Positions 7,445 through 16,003 are shown, counted from the first letter of the stretch. The stretch: 64,000 nucleotides of DNA from Nannocystis sp. (GCA_016712315.1 JADJRG010000013.1:2020001-2084000); one strand, 5' to 3'. Numbers and translations: made by a program. The notes: generated from the letters alone by a model not told the origin.

Positions 7445-8749
7445 GTGAAGGCAGAGCTCGACGGGTTCGCGGGCTGCGGTGACTTCGAGAAGGGCTTCGT
7501 GCGGACGGCGTGCCGCACCTGCGGCGACGAGCTGCGGGTGCCCTTCGCGTGCAAGGGCCGCGGGTTCTGCCCGTCGTGCATGGGCCGGCGGATGGCCGAG
7601 GGCGCAGCGCTCTTGGTCGACCATGTGCTGCCCGCGGTCGGCGTTCGCCAGTGGGTCCTCTCGTTCGAGGGGCGCATGGCGGTGCGGCTGGGCTACGACC
7701 GGGCGCTCCTGGCGAGGGTCGCCGGGGCGTTCGCGCGGGCGCTGCTCCACGACATGCGCTGGGAGGTGAAGGAGCGCCACGGCCTCGCATCGGTGCAGCC
7801 GCTGCACGCCGGGGTGTTCACGGCGGTGCAGCGCTTCCGCAGCGACCTCGGCCTCTACGTGCATCTGCACTGCCTCGTCACGGATGGCGCCTTCGAGGAG
7901 GCTGGCGCCGACGTACGCTTCCTGCCTGCGCGGGCGCCGACGCCAGGGCGCATGACCGCCGTGCTCGCGCAGGTCCACAAGGCCGTCGTCGCCGTCGCCG
8001 AGGACGACGACCTCGACATCGACCCGGCGCTCGCCGCCTGCGTGCAGCTCGCCCTCGCCGGCCCGCACACCGCCGCGCCGCAGGAGGCCGCGGCCCGGCC
8101 GTCGTTGACGGTCTCCGCGTTCGGCATGCACCTACACGCCGCGACCACCGTCGACGGTCGCGACCGCAAGCAGCTCGAGCGACTCTGCCGCTACCTGTTG
8201 CGGCCGCCCTTCGCCCACGACGCCGTCAAGGCGCTGCCCGACGGCCGGGTGCGCGTGCTCTTCAAGGCGCCCTGGCGCAGCGGCGTCGCCCACGCCGACA
8301 TGGCTGCGGACAAGTTCCTCGCCCGCCTCTGCGCGCTCGTGCCGCCGCCGGGCTTCCACATGCTCCGCTACTACGGGGTGTTTGCGAGCCACCACCACCT
8401 GCGCGCTCGCATCGTCCCGGCCGCCGCCGCGCCGCCCGAGCTCCAGCTCGTCCCGGCCGCCGCCGCGCCGCCCGAGCTCCAGCTCGCGCTCGACCTCACC
8501 GCCGCCGCGAACGACACCCGCTCGCCGACCGATGCCTCGCCTCGGCCACGCCGACTCGGCTGGGCGAAGCTCCTGGCCCGCGTCTTCGCCGTCGACGTCA
8601 CGGTCTGTCGCAAGTGCGGCGGCCGCATGCGCGTCCTCGAGGTCGTCTCTGACCCCGACGACATCGCCCGCGTGCTCCACGGCGCCCGCGCTCCACCGCC
8701 GCGACCGCGCCCCGACCCTCCGGGCCAAGTCTTGTTGTTCGCCGGCTGA
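7445..8749 (+). CDS. IS91-family transposase (HUH/Y2 type)
   Basis: The 434-residue protein has an N-terminal zinc-binding domain (CRTCGDELRVPFACKGRGFC then CPSC, residues about 20-50). The HUH metal motif is in VHLHCLVTDG (about 138-147) and a tyrosine block in RYYGVFASHHH (about 310). A second zinc knuckle, CRKCGGRMRVLEVV, lies near the C-terminus. Such enzymes nick and rejoin single strands for rolling-circle transposition. GTG 7445 is the first usable start, but in-frame sequence upstream (HALPEF) already matches the family, so the natural N-terminus is probably lost. Whether it still works is uncertain. Confidence 0.85.
   Translation: MKAELDGFAGCGDFEKGFVRTACRTCGDELRVPFACKGRGFCPSCMGRRMAEGAALLVDHVLPAVGVRQWVLSFEGRMAVRLGYDRALLARVAGAFARALLHDMRWEVKERHGLASVQPLHAGVFTAVQRFRSDLGLYVHLHCLVTDGAFEEAGADVRFLPARAPTPGRMTAVLAQVHKAVVAVAEDDDLDIDPALAACVQLALAGPHTAAPQEAAARPSLTVSAFGMHLHAATTVDGRDRKQLERLCRYLLRPPFAHDAVKALPDGRVRVLFKAPWRSGVAHADMAADKFLARLCALVPPPGFHMLRYYGVFASHHHLRARIVPAAAAPPELQLVPAAAAPPELQLALDLTAAANDTRSPTDASPRPRRLGWAKLLARVFAVDVTVCRKCGGRMRVLEVVSDPDDIARVLHGARAPPPRPRPDPPGQVLLFAG
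8414..8485 (+). repeat. 36-bp in-frame tandem duplication inside the transposase
   Basis: Two near-identical 36-bp units encode VPAAAAPPELQL twice in the linker between the catalytic domain and the C-terminal zinc knuckle. Copy 2 has the unit once. The expansion keeps the frame and probably only lengthens a flexible linker. Confidence 0.8.
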
Positions 8750-8987
8750 CCGCGCGCTCCTCGCGTCGCGCCCGGGCCAGGTCTTGCTGTTCGCCGGCTG
8801 ACCGCGCGCTCCTCGCGTCGCGCTCGGCGGCCCCTTGGCGCTCGCCAGAGGCGGAGCTCGCTCCCGAGAAGCTTGGCGTGTGTTGTCACACGAATGACCT
8901 GTACGGCAACCTTCGGACGGCCCGAACGGCGACGAAGTCACCCTCCCGGCCCCCCTCCGCGCGGATGCCGCGAGAGCCCCGTACCCG

Positions 8988-9066
8988 GCCGCCGGACCAA
9001 ATTCTAGCTTTGAACCTCTTAGGCGCCGCCGCCGGACCAGATTCTGGCTTTGAACCTCTTAAGCGC
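8988..9066 (+). repeat. 39-bp terminal tandem duplication of IS91 copy 3
   Basis: Two imperfect 39-bp units (8988-9026 and 9028-9066) each end in the element terminus, TTTGAACCTCTTAGGCGC and TTTGAACCTCTTAAGCGC. Copy 1 has the same terminus duplicated with a 22-bp period, so the two duplications arose independently. Confidence 0.85.
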
Positions 9067-9231
9067 GATCCTAACCGCCTAGTCGATCCCAACCGTCCGC
9101 TTGGGGAGGCCGGCCGAACTGAGCACGCCTGGCGCAGTATCGAGCGAGCAAAGGCTTCCCCCAGGCGGTCGTCCAAGTCATTGATTTGTAAGGCCGAGTG
9201 CAGGATACTTCCCGCGAGCCAAGGAGTCACC

Positions 9232-9432
9232 GTGACCATCAAGTTCTCGATGAACATCACCGCCGATGACGTCTCCAGTGTGGAATACGCGCTCTCTAGC
9301 TTGGGCGATACGATCATGTCTGTCGACATCGACGCCGAAGCCGGGACCGTCACCGTCACGACCTCGGCGTCCGCCGAGGAGGTCGAGGAGGCGCTGAGGA
9401 CCACGGGGAAAGACGTCCGTTTGGCCGACTAG
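9232..9432 (+). CDS. small HMA-like ferredoxin-fold protein without the metal CxxC
   Basis: The 66-residue product reads beta-alpha-beta-beta-alpha-beta (TIKFSMNITADDVSSVEYAL, MSVDIDAEAGTVTVTTSA, EEVEEALRTTGKDV), the pattern of heavy-metal-associated domains, but it has no Cys at all. It therefore probably does not bind copper-type metals and may be a protein-interaction module. AAGGAG lies 5 bp before GTG 9232, supporting that start. The acyl carrier protein gene starts 28 bp downstream, so the two are likely co-transcribed. Confidence 0.7.
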   Translation: MTIKFSMNITADDVSSVEYALSSLGDTIMSVDIDAEAGTVTVTTSASAEEVEEALRTTGKDVRLAD

Positions 9433-9460
9433 CAGGGGATTAGCAGGGGAGAAACAGGCC

Positions 9461-9700
9461 ATGACCTCGATCGAAGAACAAGTGAAGAAAATCATAATCG
9501 GCGCTTTTCACATCGACAAGGCGAGCTGCCGGAACGACGCGCACTTAATCCTCGATTTCGGCGTGGACTCCATGAGGCTCGTCGAGTTGGCGATGGCCTT
9601 GGAAGAGCAGTTCGCAATCACGATCGATGATGACTGTTCGACGCTGACCACGGTCCAGCACGTGATCGACTACGTCACCCGCGCCACCACCAGTTCATAG
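9461..9700 (+). CDS. acyl carrier protein
   Basis: The 79-residue product has the carrier-protein four-helix layout with the phosphopantetheine attachment Ser in DFGVDSMRLVELAMAL (about residues 32-47; DSM in place of the usual DSL). It would tether acyl or peptidyl intermediates as a thioester. GGGGAGAAACAGG precedes ATG 9461. There is no ketosynthase, adenylation or other biosynthetic gene next to it; only the small ferredoxin-fold gene lies upstream and mobile-element debris downstream. It is thus an orphan, perhaps the leftover edge of a larger cluster. Confidence 0.85.
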   Translation: MTSIEEQVKKIIIGAFHIDKASCRNDAHLILDFGVDSMRLVELAMALEEQFAITIDDDCSTLTTVQHVIDYVTRATTSS

Positions 9701-10213
9701 AGAGTGCCGGCATCGCCCGGGCCTACCGCCATCGGCTAGCTGGTCTGCTGCAGCACCCTCACCGCCATCCACCCGAGTTACCGGGCTTCGTCAGTACTAC
9801 GGACCCATCCGCCATCTGCTCACGCCGACGTCCATCCCTCACGGGACCGCCGTTGATTCCCAGCAGCCAGCCGAGATATTCGGGTGCAGACTTCCCTTGT
9901 TGCACAACTCACTTAGTTACATGCGTGCTGTCGCCACTACCCCGGTGGACTTCATGGGTGCGCAGGTCGCTCACTTCCCCATAAACTACGGCCTTCCCCA
10001 GCGTTATGATGGGTCGGCGTCCACAACGGCCGTTTCGGGGCCTGCTCAGCGTTCACTACTCGTTACGGCCCGCATGCTTCGCTGACCTCCTTGCGAGGCC
10101 TTTTCCTGTAGTGCTTCAGCCCATTTGTTGCCTCCTGAGCCGCTCCAGGTGCTTCCGGTCGGAGCGACAGTTGACCGGCCGGGACTTTCACCCGGTAGTG
10201 AGCGTGCCTTTTC
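9701..10213 (+). other. conserved-looking non-coding or mobile element with spurious ORFs
   Basis: This stretch has lower GC than its surroundings. Forced translation gives phrases such as TGLRQYYGPIRH, MGRRPQRPFRGLL and GRDFHPV that I recall from many short hypothetical proteins scattered through unrelated bacteria. None has a good start or ribosome binding site, and adjacent frames share the pattern, which suggests a conserved nucleic-acid element rather than a protein. It ends where the IS3-family remnant begins. Identity unknown; the recollection is unverified. Confidence 0.4.
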
Positions 10214-10463
10214 AAGGCGCACACAACGCCGTCGCCGAGAGCTTCAACAGCACGCTCAAGACGGAGCTGATCCACCGGACGATCTTCCTCTCGCGAGCGA
10301 CCGCGAAGACGACGATTGCGGAGTGGATCGAAGTGTTCTATAACCGCCAGCGTCGCCACTCGACGATCGGATACTCAACCCCGGTCTCCTTCGAGGAGAG
10401 CTTCTACGCCGGGACAGTGGCGAAGCAGGCGGCATAACCACGGTGTCCACTTTTTCGGGGCAA
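10214..10463 (+). mobile_element. IS3-family remnant, C-terminus of the DDE transposase
   Basis: About 73 residues of an OrfB-type integrase remain: NAVAESFNSTLKTELIH (with the catalytic Glu of DDE), then EWIEVFYNRQRRHSTIGY and STPVSFEE, ending at the stop 10437. The terminal inverted repeat follows as TGTCCACTTTTTCGGGG (about 10443-10459). Everything upstream, including both catalytic Asp residues, is missing, so it is inactive. The right end lies inside a truncated kinase gene. Confidence 0.85.
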
Positions 10464-10946
10464 TCCCAGTGGCCACCTGCTCCGCCGCGACCTCGAGTGC
10501 TCGGCGGAACGCGTCGGCGCTCGCGGGGCGCCGGGTCGGATCTTTATCAAGGGCGCGGGCGACCAGGGCCTCGAGATCATCGGAGATCCCACGATCGGGC
10601 GCTCGCTCGGTGACGGAGGGGGCCAGCTCGCTGGCGTGGGCGCTGAGCACCTCGAGGACCTTCGTGCCGGGGAAAGGTACACGTCGGGTGAGCAGCTCGA
10701 ACAAGATCACGCCGACGGCGTAGATGTCGGCGGCGGAGGTGAGCGGCTGCTCGCGCGCTTGCTCGGGGGAGACGTAGGCGAGCGTGCCGGTCATCACGCC
10801 GGGGGCTGAGGAGGGCGCGAGCGAGAGCAGCGGGCCGGTATGGATCTTTGCGAGGCCGAGGTCGAGCAGGATGAGGTGATCGCGGCCGTGACGCTGAACG
10901 ATGAGACATTTTTCAGGTTTTAGGTCGCGATGCAGGCGCGCACCCA
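10464..10946 (-). pseudogene. Ser/Thr protein kinase fragment, truncated at both ends
   Basis: The minus strand encodes the C-lobe of a Hanks-type kinase: HRDLKPEKCLIV (catalytic loop with Lys where Asn is expected), LLDLGLAKI (DFG changed to DLG), GTLAYVSPEQA, DIYAVGVILFELLTRRVPFPG and the final RRPASADAF helix. The N-lobe with the nucleotide-binding loop and Lys is absent. The 3' side runs into the IS3-family end at about 10464. Loss of the N-lobe means no kinase activity. Confidence 0.8.
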
Positions 10947-11218
10947 GAACCCGATCGCCGCCCAATTTTTTCGTCGACGCCCCGCTCTTCGCCCTCGCCC
11001 TCGCCACCCCGTCCTCCAGCTCGTCAGCGCCCCAGCCGGCGCTTGCACGCGCGTCCCCCTGATGTCCTGGACGCGAGCGCCGTCGGGGGAGCGCGGGCCC
11101 TCGGGCGGCCGGGCGGCCGCCGCGATCTCGGGCGCCGCCGTAGGCTTGCGCCGCGGATGCGCGGCGGTGAGATCTCACTGATCTGGATCGAATCTGGATC
11201 GATCCACGGGGGCGCCGC

Positions 11219-11728
11219 GTGAAAGTCGTGAATTCTGGCCTCTCTTGGCCTCTGGCGCGGCGCGCAGGCGATATCACCAACGTGACCGACAGCGGCGGGA
11301 TCCCGGCGAAGCCTGCGCCGAACTGGCCGAAGTACAACAGCTTCCGCTCGGGTGACCTCTCGGCGAACGTCGGCACCGCGGCGCCGGACTTAAAGGTGAT
11401 CGCGCCCGAGTCCTGCGAGAACGAGTGCGGGGGCGTCGACCTCGCCAACATCTGGGTGCAGGTGGGCAACGCTATGGCGGCGCCCTTGACCGCGGGCGCG
11501 GTGATCCAGGTGTTCGTCACGGTGAAGGGGGTCGAGTCGCTGGACCAAGAGCTCCCCTTTGACACGATCCTCGCGCCGGGCGAGTACGCGGACGCTGTGA
11601 TGATTCAGGTGACGACCACCGACGTCGAGGCGATCCGGATCGCGGTCAAGCCCAAAGAGAGCGAGTGCACCATCGACCCGGCCGACGAGCTGGTGCTGGT
11701 GCCGCCGTTCTGCATCGCCCCGGGCTGA
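11219..11728 (+). pseudogene. C-terminal remnant of a secreted VCBS/FG-GAP-type protein
   Basis: The 169 codons include a beta-sandwich, CARDB-like domain (APDLKVIAPESCENECGG, DLANIWVQVGNAM, VIQVFVTVKGVE, LAPGEYADAVMIQV) with paired Cys. The segment PNWPKYNSFRSGDL recalls the C-terminal ends of large FG-GAP/VCBS repeat proteins of myxobacteria. There is no signal peptide, and GTG 11219 follows non-coding sequence, so the N-terminal bulk is missing. It lies just beyond the kinase relic, consistent with one deletion that removed both upstream parts. Confidence 0.6.
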
Positions 11729-11896
11729 GCTCGCCAGCGGCGGAGCGTCGGGTCGTTCAACCTGATTGGCATGGTCCATCACTCTGATGGAGGCCAAGAG
11801 CCCCGGAGGCCGCGGATCTCAAGGAGATCGCAGAGGATTCGCGCCATGGAGGGCTGGGCCTCTGGCGTGCATTCTACGCGCGCGGACGAAGAAATC

Positions 11897-13018
11897 ATGA
11901 AGAACTACAGCTCGGATCATCGTAGTGGCGCCTTCTTTGGGCGAAAAAGTGGACAGGCGCCGCAAGGCCGCGCCCGAGCGCGTATGGCCTGGATGGCGCC
12001 GGTCTGGCTGGCACTCTCCGTGGTTGGGTGCTCGGGGATCGGCGGTGGTAGCGGGAGCGACAGCGACAGCGGCAGCGGGTCGATGACTGGGACGAGCGAG
12101 AGCGGCAGCGAGAGCGGCAGCGGCAGCGGCACGACGGAGGGCTCGGGTGGGAGCGGGACCGGGAGCGGCACGGGGACCTCCGCAGGCGAGACGAGCGGGA
12201 TGACGAGCTCGAGCGGGACGACGAGCGGGACGACGAGCGGGACGACGAGCGGGACGACGAGCGGGACGACGAGCGGGACGACGAGCGGCACGACGAGCGG
12301 GACGACGAGCACCAGCGGGACCACGGACACGACCGATACCGGCGATGCCCCGGGTGTGCCGGTGGATCTGGCCTCGGCCGGGAATTTCGTGATTCTTACA
12401 AAAAGCGGGATCACGAACGTGCCGATGTCCGCGATCACCGGCGATCTGGGGGTGAGTCCCGCGGCCGCGACGGCGATCACCGGCCTCTCGCTGCAGCTCG
12501 ACCCCTCCAACGTCTTCTCGACGTCGACGCAGGTGAAGGGCAAGGTGTATGCGGCCAGCTATGCGGTGCCGACCCCCGCCGTGCTGACCACGGCGATCGG
12601 CGACATGCAGACGGCGTTCACGGAGGCGGCCGGTCGCGCTCCTGACCTGATCGAGCTGGGAGCGGGCAATATCGGCGGGATGACGCTGGCTCCGGGGGTG
12701 TATCAGTGGAGCTCCGGGCTGTTGATCCCGAGCTCTGTGACCCTCAAAGGCGGCTCGAAGGACGTGTGGATCTTCCAGATCGCCCAGGTGCTGACGGTCG
12801 GCAGCGGCGCGGAGATCGTGCTCAGCGGCGGGGCGCTCGCCGAGAACGTCTTTTGGCAGGTGAGCGAGGCCGTGAACGTCGGCACCGGGGCGCAGTTCAA
12901 GGGGATCGTGCTCACCAAGACAGGGGTGACGATGGCGACTGGCGCCTCGATCCACGGCAGGCTGCTGGCGCAGACGGCGGTGACCCTGGATATGAACACG
13001 GTCGTCGAGACGCCGTAG
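11897..13018 (+). CDS. DUF3494 ice-binding-like lipoprotein
   Basis: The 373-residue protein has a lipoprotein signal (MAWMAPVWLALSVVGC, after a basic leader), then about 115 residues of Ser/Gly/Thr linker ending in repeated SGTT. A C-terminal domain of about 220 residues matches the DUF3494 beta-solenoid: VDLASAGNFVILTKSGITN, SAITGDLGVSPAAAT, MTLAPGVYQW, VTLKGGSKDVWIFQI and the GAQFKGIVLTKTGVTM repeats. The domain binds ice in several known cases and serves as an adhesin module in others. ATG 11897 is preferred; ATG 11984 would give a shorter leader. Confidence 0.85.
   Translation: MKNYSSDHRSGAFFGRKSGQAPQGRARARMAWMAPVWLALSVVGCSGIGGGSGSDSDSGSGSMTGTSESGSESGSGSGTTEGSGGSGTGSGTGTSAGETSGMTSSSGTTSGTTSGTTSGTTSGTTSGTTSGTTSGTTSTSGTTDTTDTGDAPGVPVDLASAGNFVILTKSGITNVPMSAITGDLGVSPAAATAITGLSLQLDPSNVFSTSTQVKGKVYAASYAVPTPAVLTTAIGDMQTAFTEAAGRAPDLIELGAGNIGGMTLAPGVYQWSSGLLIPSSVTLKGGSKDVWIFQIAQVLTVGSGAEIVLSGGALAENVFWQVSEAVNVGTGAQFKGIVLTKTGVTMATGASIHGRLLAQTAVTLDMNTVVETP
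12205..12311 (+). repeat. 12-bp tandem repeat encoding SGTT
   Basis: About eight copies of a 12-bp unit, GGGACGACGAGC, lie head to tail and encode repeated Ser-Gly-Thr-Thr in the stalk of the DUF3494 lipoprotein. The period is a multiple of three, so copy-number change would alter stalk length without breaking the frame. Confidence 0.85.
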
Positions 13019-13027
13019 GGTGATCGC

Positions 13028-14158
13028 TCAGCCGTCGAGGGGCGCGCCGGCGAGGATCCAACGCAAAAGGATCTGCGCGCTGGCGGCGCTGAAAGGGGGC
13101 TGGGCGAGGGGCATGCGCGCGCCGAACGGGGGCTCGTCGACGGCAATTTTCATAAATAGGTAGCTGCCTTTGGGATCCTTGGGGGCGACCCGCGCGAGCT
13201 GCGGGGCTTGCTCCGCGGCTTGCCCGACGAGCTTCTCCCACAGTTGATCAGCGGGACGATCGAAGCGGAGATCGCCGGGCTCGACGCCGTCGACGTGGCA
13301 GCCGGGCAGGGCGCAGCCGGCGACGAGCAGGCCGCGGGCGGCCTCAAAGGTCGCGGCGGGTGGGGCCGCGGGGGTGACGGTGAGCGCGAGCGGGGCGCTG
13401 GTCACGTTGCCGGCTGTGGCGGTGATCCAGGCATCACCGGGGCTGACGCCGAGCAGGCCGCCTTGGCCGTCGGCGTAGAGGGTGAGGCCGTCGCTCGAGC
13501 GCCACAAGAGGGGGAGATCGGGCAGAGGGACGCCTTGGCTGTCGGTGACGGCGGCGCTGAGCTGGGCGAGCTCGCCGACGGCGATGGTGAGAGCAAGGGG
13601 CGGCTCGATGTCGACGGCGCCGACCTCGCCGCCGCCGCCGCCGCCGCCCGCGCAAGCGAAGGTCGCGGCGTCCGGGGCGCCTGCCGTGATCCAGGCCTCG
13701 ATCATCGCGAGCTGGGTGTCCGTGAGGGTGCCTCCGAGGGGCATACGGGCGCCGACCGGCGGCGCGGCGCCGACCTTTAAAAAAAGCATGCTGGCGGCGG
13801 GATCTCCGGGCGCGACCAAGAGGGTGGCCGGCTGGGCCGCGCTAGGGACGCCGACGAGCGCGGCGTGAGCGGCCCCGTCGCTGAGATCGAGGCCGAGCTG
13901 CGCGGAGGCGCCAGCGTGGCAGCCCCCGAAGGCGCACCCCGCAGAGAAGATCGGCTGGATGTCGGCCGGGAAGTTACAAAACGAGGCGTCGGCGCTGGTG
14001 CTCTCGCCGCCGCCGCTGGCGCTGGTCGAGGCGCCCGTGGTCGAGCTGGCGGTGTCGCTGTCCTCTGGGGCAGGGTCATCGACGAGCGCGCAGCCGGCAG
14101 CGAGGGCGGAGGTGAAGGCGAGGGCGGAGGTGAAGGCGAGGGCGTAGTCGCGGTGCAT
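13028..14158 (-). CDS. secreted lipoprotein with two haem-type CH motifs and an Ig-like domain
   Basis: The 376-residue product starts at ATG 14158 with a lipoprotein signal (LAFTSALAAGC) and a Ser/Thr linker. Two similar domains of about 90 residues flank a central bacterial Ig-like domain (LALTIAVGELAQLSAAVTDS to ITATAGNVTS). Each flanking domain has a C-x4-C-H motif (CAFGGCH and CALPGCH) plus a late Met in GARMPLGG/GARMPLAQ. This is the planctomycete/myxobacterial cytochrome-c-like arrangement, with one extra residue compared with classic CxxCH. It is probably an envelope electron carrier, although haem attachment is not proven. Confidence 0.7.
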   Translation of the reverse strand: MHRDYALAFTSALAFTSALAAGCALVDDPAPEDSDTASSTTGASTSASGGGESTSADASFCNFPADIQPIFSAGCAFGGCHAGASAQLGLDLSDGAAHAALVGVPSAAQPATLLVAPGDPAASMLFLKVGAAPPVGARMPLGGTLTDTQLAMIEAWITAGAPDAATFACAGGGGGGGEVGAVDIEPPLALTIAVGELAQLSAAVTDSQGVPLPDLPLLWRSSDGLTLYADGQGGLLGVSPGDAWITATAGNVTSAPLALTVTPAAPPAATFEAARGLLVAGCALPGCHVDGVEPGDLRFDRPADQLWEKLVGQAAEQAPQLARVAPKDPKGSYLFMKIAVDEPPFGARMPLAQPPFSAASAQILLRWILAGAPLDG

Positions 14159-14326
14159 GGCGGAGCGCGAATCGGGAGGCGCGGAAGGTAGCAGGGCCGC
14201 TGATTGAGCGCAGCCCGCGGTGTTTGTAGAAGGCCCGCGATCGGCCGATCTGGAGGCACGACGCGACAAGGAGACTAAACGCACGGTGTCCGGCGGCGCT
14301 CGCGAGCGCGCCGCGCGAATTTGTGG

Positions 14327-14355
14327 TTGACACGTCTGTGCGTTCGCTCTTACGG
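14327..14355 (+). promoter_or_regulatory. weak sigma-70-like promoter candidate in the divergent gap
   Basis: The 379-bp gap between the divergent lipoprotein and protease genes (14159-14537) contains TTGACA at 14327-14332. After a 17-bp spacer comes TTACGG, a poor -10 match. It points towards the protease gene, with a long leader of about 180 bp. No other structure was noted in the gap. Confidence 0.3.
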
Positions 14356-14537
14356 TGGGCGTGCTCGATTTTGAGCGCCTCACCCGCCGTCAAGGTGATG
14401 GGGAGGTCTTCCCGGCGGGGAGCGGCGAGCCGCTCGACCACGCCATTTCATAAGGCCAAGGCCTGACGTGATCCAGCGTCGGCCGGGCTCGTGTTGTGAC
14501 CCCGTGCGCGCTGCGCCATAGACCAGGAGCCAGGACG

Positions 14538-15983
14538 ATGAAGCGAACCCCGAACAACATCACCCGTGATCACCGCGCCACGACCTCCCCCGCCAAGACG
14601 ACCCGCGTCGCCGAGGCCGCGCTGCTGCTGCTCTGCGGGGGCGGGCTAATCGCCGGCTGTTATGAGGGGTTCGACGGGCAGGAGCTGGCGGAGGACGAGG
14701 ATGAAGACGCCGTCGAGGCCGCCGACGGGGAGGGGCTCGCCGACGCCCGAGCGCCGCTTGAGATCAGCCACGCGGAGCTGTTTGACGGCGAGATCCCGCC
14801 GCCGCCGCTCGATGACGGCGAAAATTGGGACTTCTCCGACGCGACGCAGGACCCGAGCGCGATCTACGGCGGGACGACCGTGCCGGTGTGCGGCTGGCCA
14901 GCCGCGGTCGAGCTGGGTGGGTCGTGCACGGGCAGCCTGGTGCACCCGCAGGTGGTGATCTACGCGGCGCACTGCGGACAGAGCTATAGCAAGATCTACT
15001 TCGGCGAGGATTATACAAAGGCGGCGTTCTCGGTGACGCCGAGCAGCTGCCAGATCTACCCCGGCGGCGGCCCAGGCAAGGGCAATGACTTCGCGGTGTG
15101 CAAGCTCTCCCAGCCGGTGACGAACGTGCCGATCACGCCGATCCTTATGGGCTGTGAGACGCAGATCTTAAAACAAGGCCAGGCCGTGACGCTGGTCGGC
15201 TTCGGCAACGCGAACAACGGGCCTTATGGGATCAAGCGCCATGTGACGACGACGATCAACCAGATCAGCAACGCGAACGAGATCCACATCGGCGGGAACG
15301 GGAAAGACACCTGCCAGGGGGACTCGGGCGGGCCTGCCTATGTGCAGCTCGCGGACGGGACGTGGCGGGTCTTTGGTATTACCTCGTACGGCGGCGCCTG
15401 CGGCGGCGGGGGCTGGTACTCGATGATGCACGTGGGCATGTCCTGGTTCGAGTCCGTGACGGGCGTCGACTTGACCCCGTGCCACACCGCGAACGGCACC
15501 TGGAGCCCGACGGCGAGCTGCGGCGGGTTCGCCTACAACCCCGCGAACGCGGGCGGGACGTGGGGCGGGGGCTGCAACACCGGGTCGGTGGGCGGGTTCA
15601 GCGCGACCTGCGGGGCGGCGTACTCGCAGCAGCAGCAGCCGCCGCCGCCGCCGCCCCCGCAGCAGCAGGCGCCTTGTGTCGGCTGTACACTGTACTCGGG
15701 CTCGCTCTCGGGGCCGGGCGCGCAGCAGCAGCAGCCGAGCGGGATTTATTACCAGAGCGTGAGCTACGGCGCCCATGAGGGCTACCTGCAAGGGCCGGCG
15801 GGCAGCGACTTCGACCTGTACTTGTACCGCTGGCAGAACAACACGTGGGCGCTGGTCGCGAAGGCCGAGACCAACAGCACGAACGAGACGATCAAGTTCA
15901 ACGGGTCGGCTGGGTATTACACGTGGGTGATCCGGTCGTACAGCGGCGCGGGGAGCTATTCGTTCTACCTGAAGCGTCCTTGA
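14538..15983 (+). CDS. trypsin-like serine protease lipoprotein with a C-terminal PPC-like domain
   Basis: The 481-residue protein begins with a lipoprotein signal (LLLLCGGGLIAGC) and an acidic linker. The S1 catalytic domain (about residues 110-320) shows the triad His in VIYAAHCG, Asp in GNDFAVCKL and Ser in CQGDSGGPAY. A Gly/Cys-rich region, then a Gln/Pro tract (QQQQPPPPPPPQQQ), leads to a C-terminal beta domain of about 90 residues (SDFDLYLYRWQNNTW, YYTWVIRSYSGAGSY). The latter is the pre-peptidase C-terminal (PPC) pattern. AGGAGCCAGG lies upstream of ATG 14538. It probably degrades extracellular protein as part of predation. Confidence 0.9.
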   Translation: MKRTPNNITRDHRATTSPAKTTRVAEAALLLLCGGGLIAGCYEGFDGQELAEDEDEDAVEAADGEGLADARAPLEISHAELFDGEIPPPPLDDGENWDFSDATQDPSAIYGGTTVPVCGWPAAVELGGSCTGSLVHPQVVIYAAHCGQSYSKIYFGEDYTKAAFSVTPSSCQIYPGGGPGKGNDFAVCKLSQPVTNVPITPILMGCETQILKQGQAVTLVGFGNANNGPYGIKRHVTTTINQISNANEIHIGGNGKDTCQGDSGGPAYVQLADGTWRVFGITSYGGACGGGGWYSMMHVGMSWFESVTGVDLTPCHTANGTWSPTASCGGFAYNPANAGGTWGGGCNTGSVGGFSATCGAAYSQQQQPPPPPPPQQQAPCVGCTLYSGSLSGPGAQQQQPSGIYYQSVSYGAHEGYLQGPAGSDFDLYLYRWQNNTWALVAKAETNSTNETIKFNGSAGYYTWVIRSYSGAGSYSFYLKRP

Positions 15984-16003
15984 GCGGGCTCGTATTTGTA
16001 CGA

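Larger units (their letters stand above)
7420..9066 (+). mobile_element. IS91-family element copy 3, most complete copy
   Basis: This copy spans the transposase plus a long non-coding right end that closes with a duplicated terminal sequence (8988-9066). The left boundary is uncertain: sequence resembling the transposase begins about 7424, after an in-frame stop at 7409, and the N-terminus looks about 30 residues shorter than usual, so the left end may be lost. A tandem duplication after the transposase stop (about 8723-8820) repeats the segment containing TTCGCCGGCTGACCG. Confidence 0.8.

Noticed and set aside
9897..10085. Short open frames in the element before the IS3 remnant as real genes
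   Set aside because: No ribosome binding site or plausible start, and protein-like phrases occur in more than one frame.
12205..12311. Tandem repeat as a CRISPR array
   Set aside because: The units are 12 bp, contiguous without spacers, and encode a protein stalk in frame.
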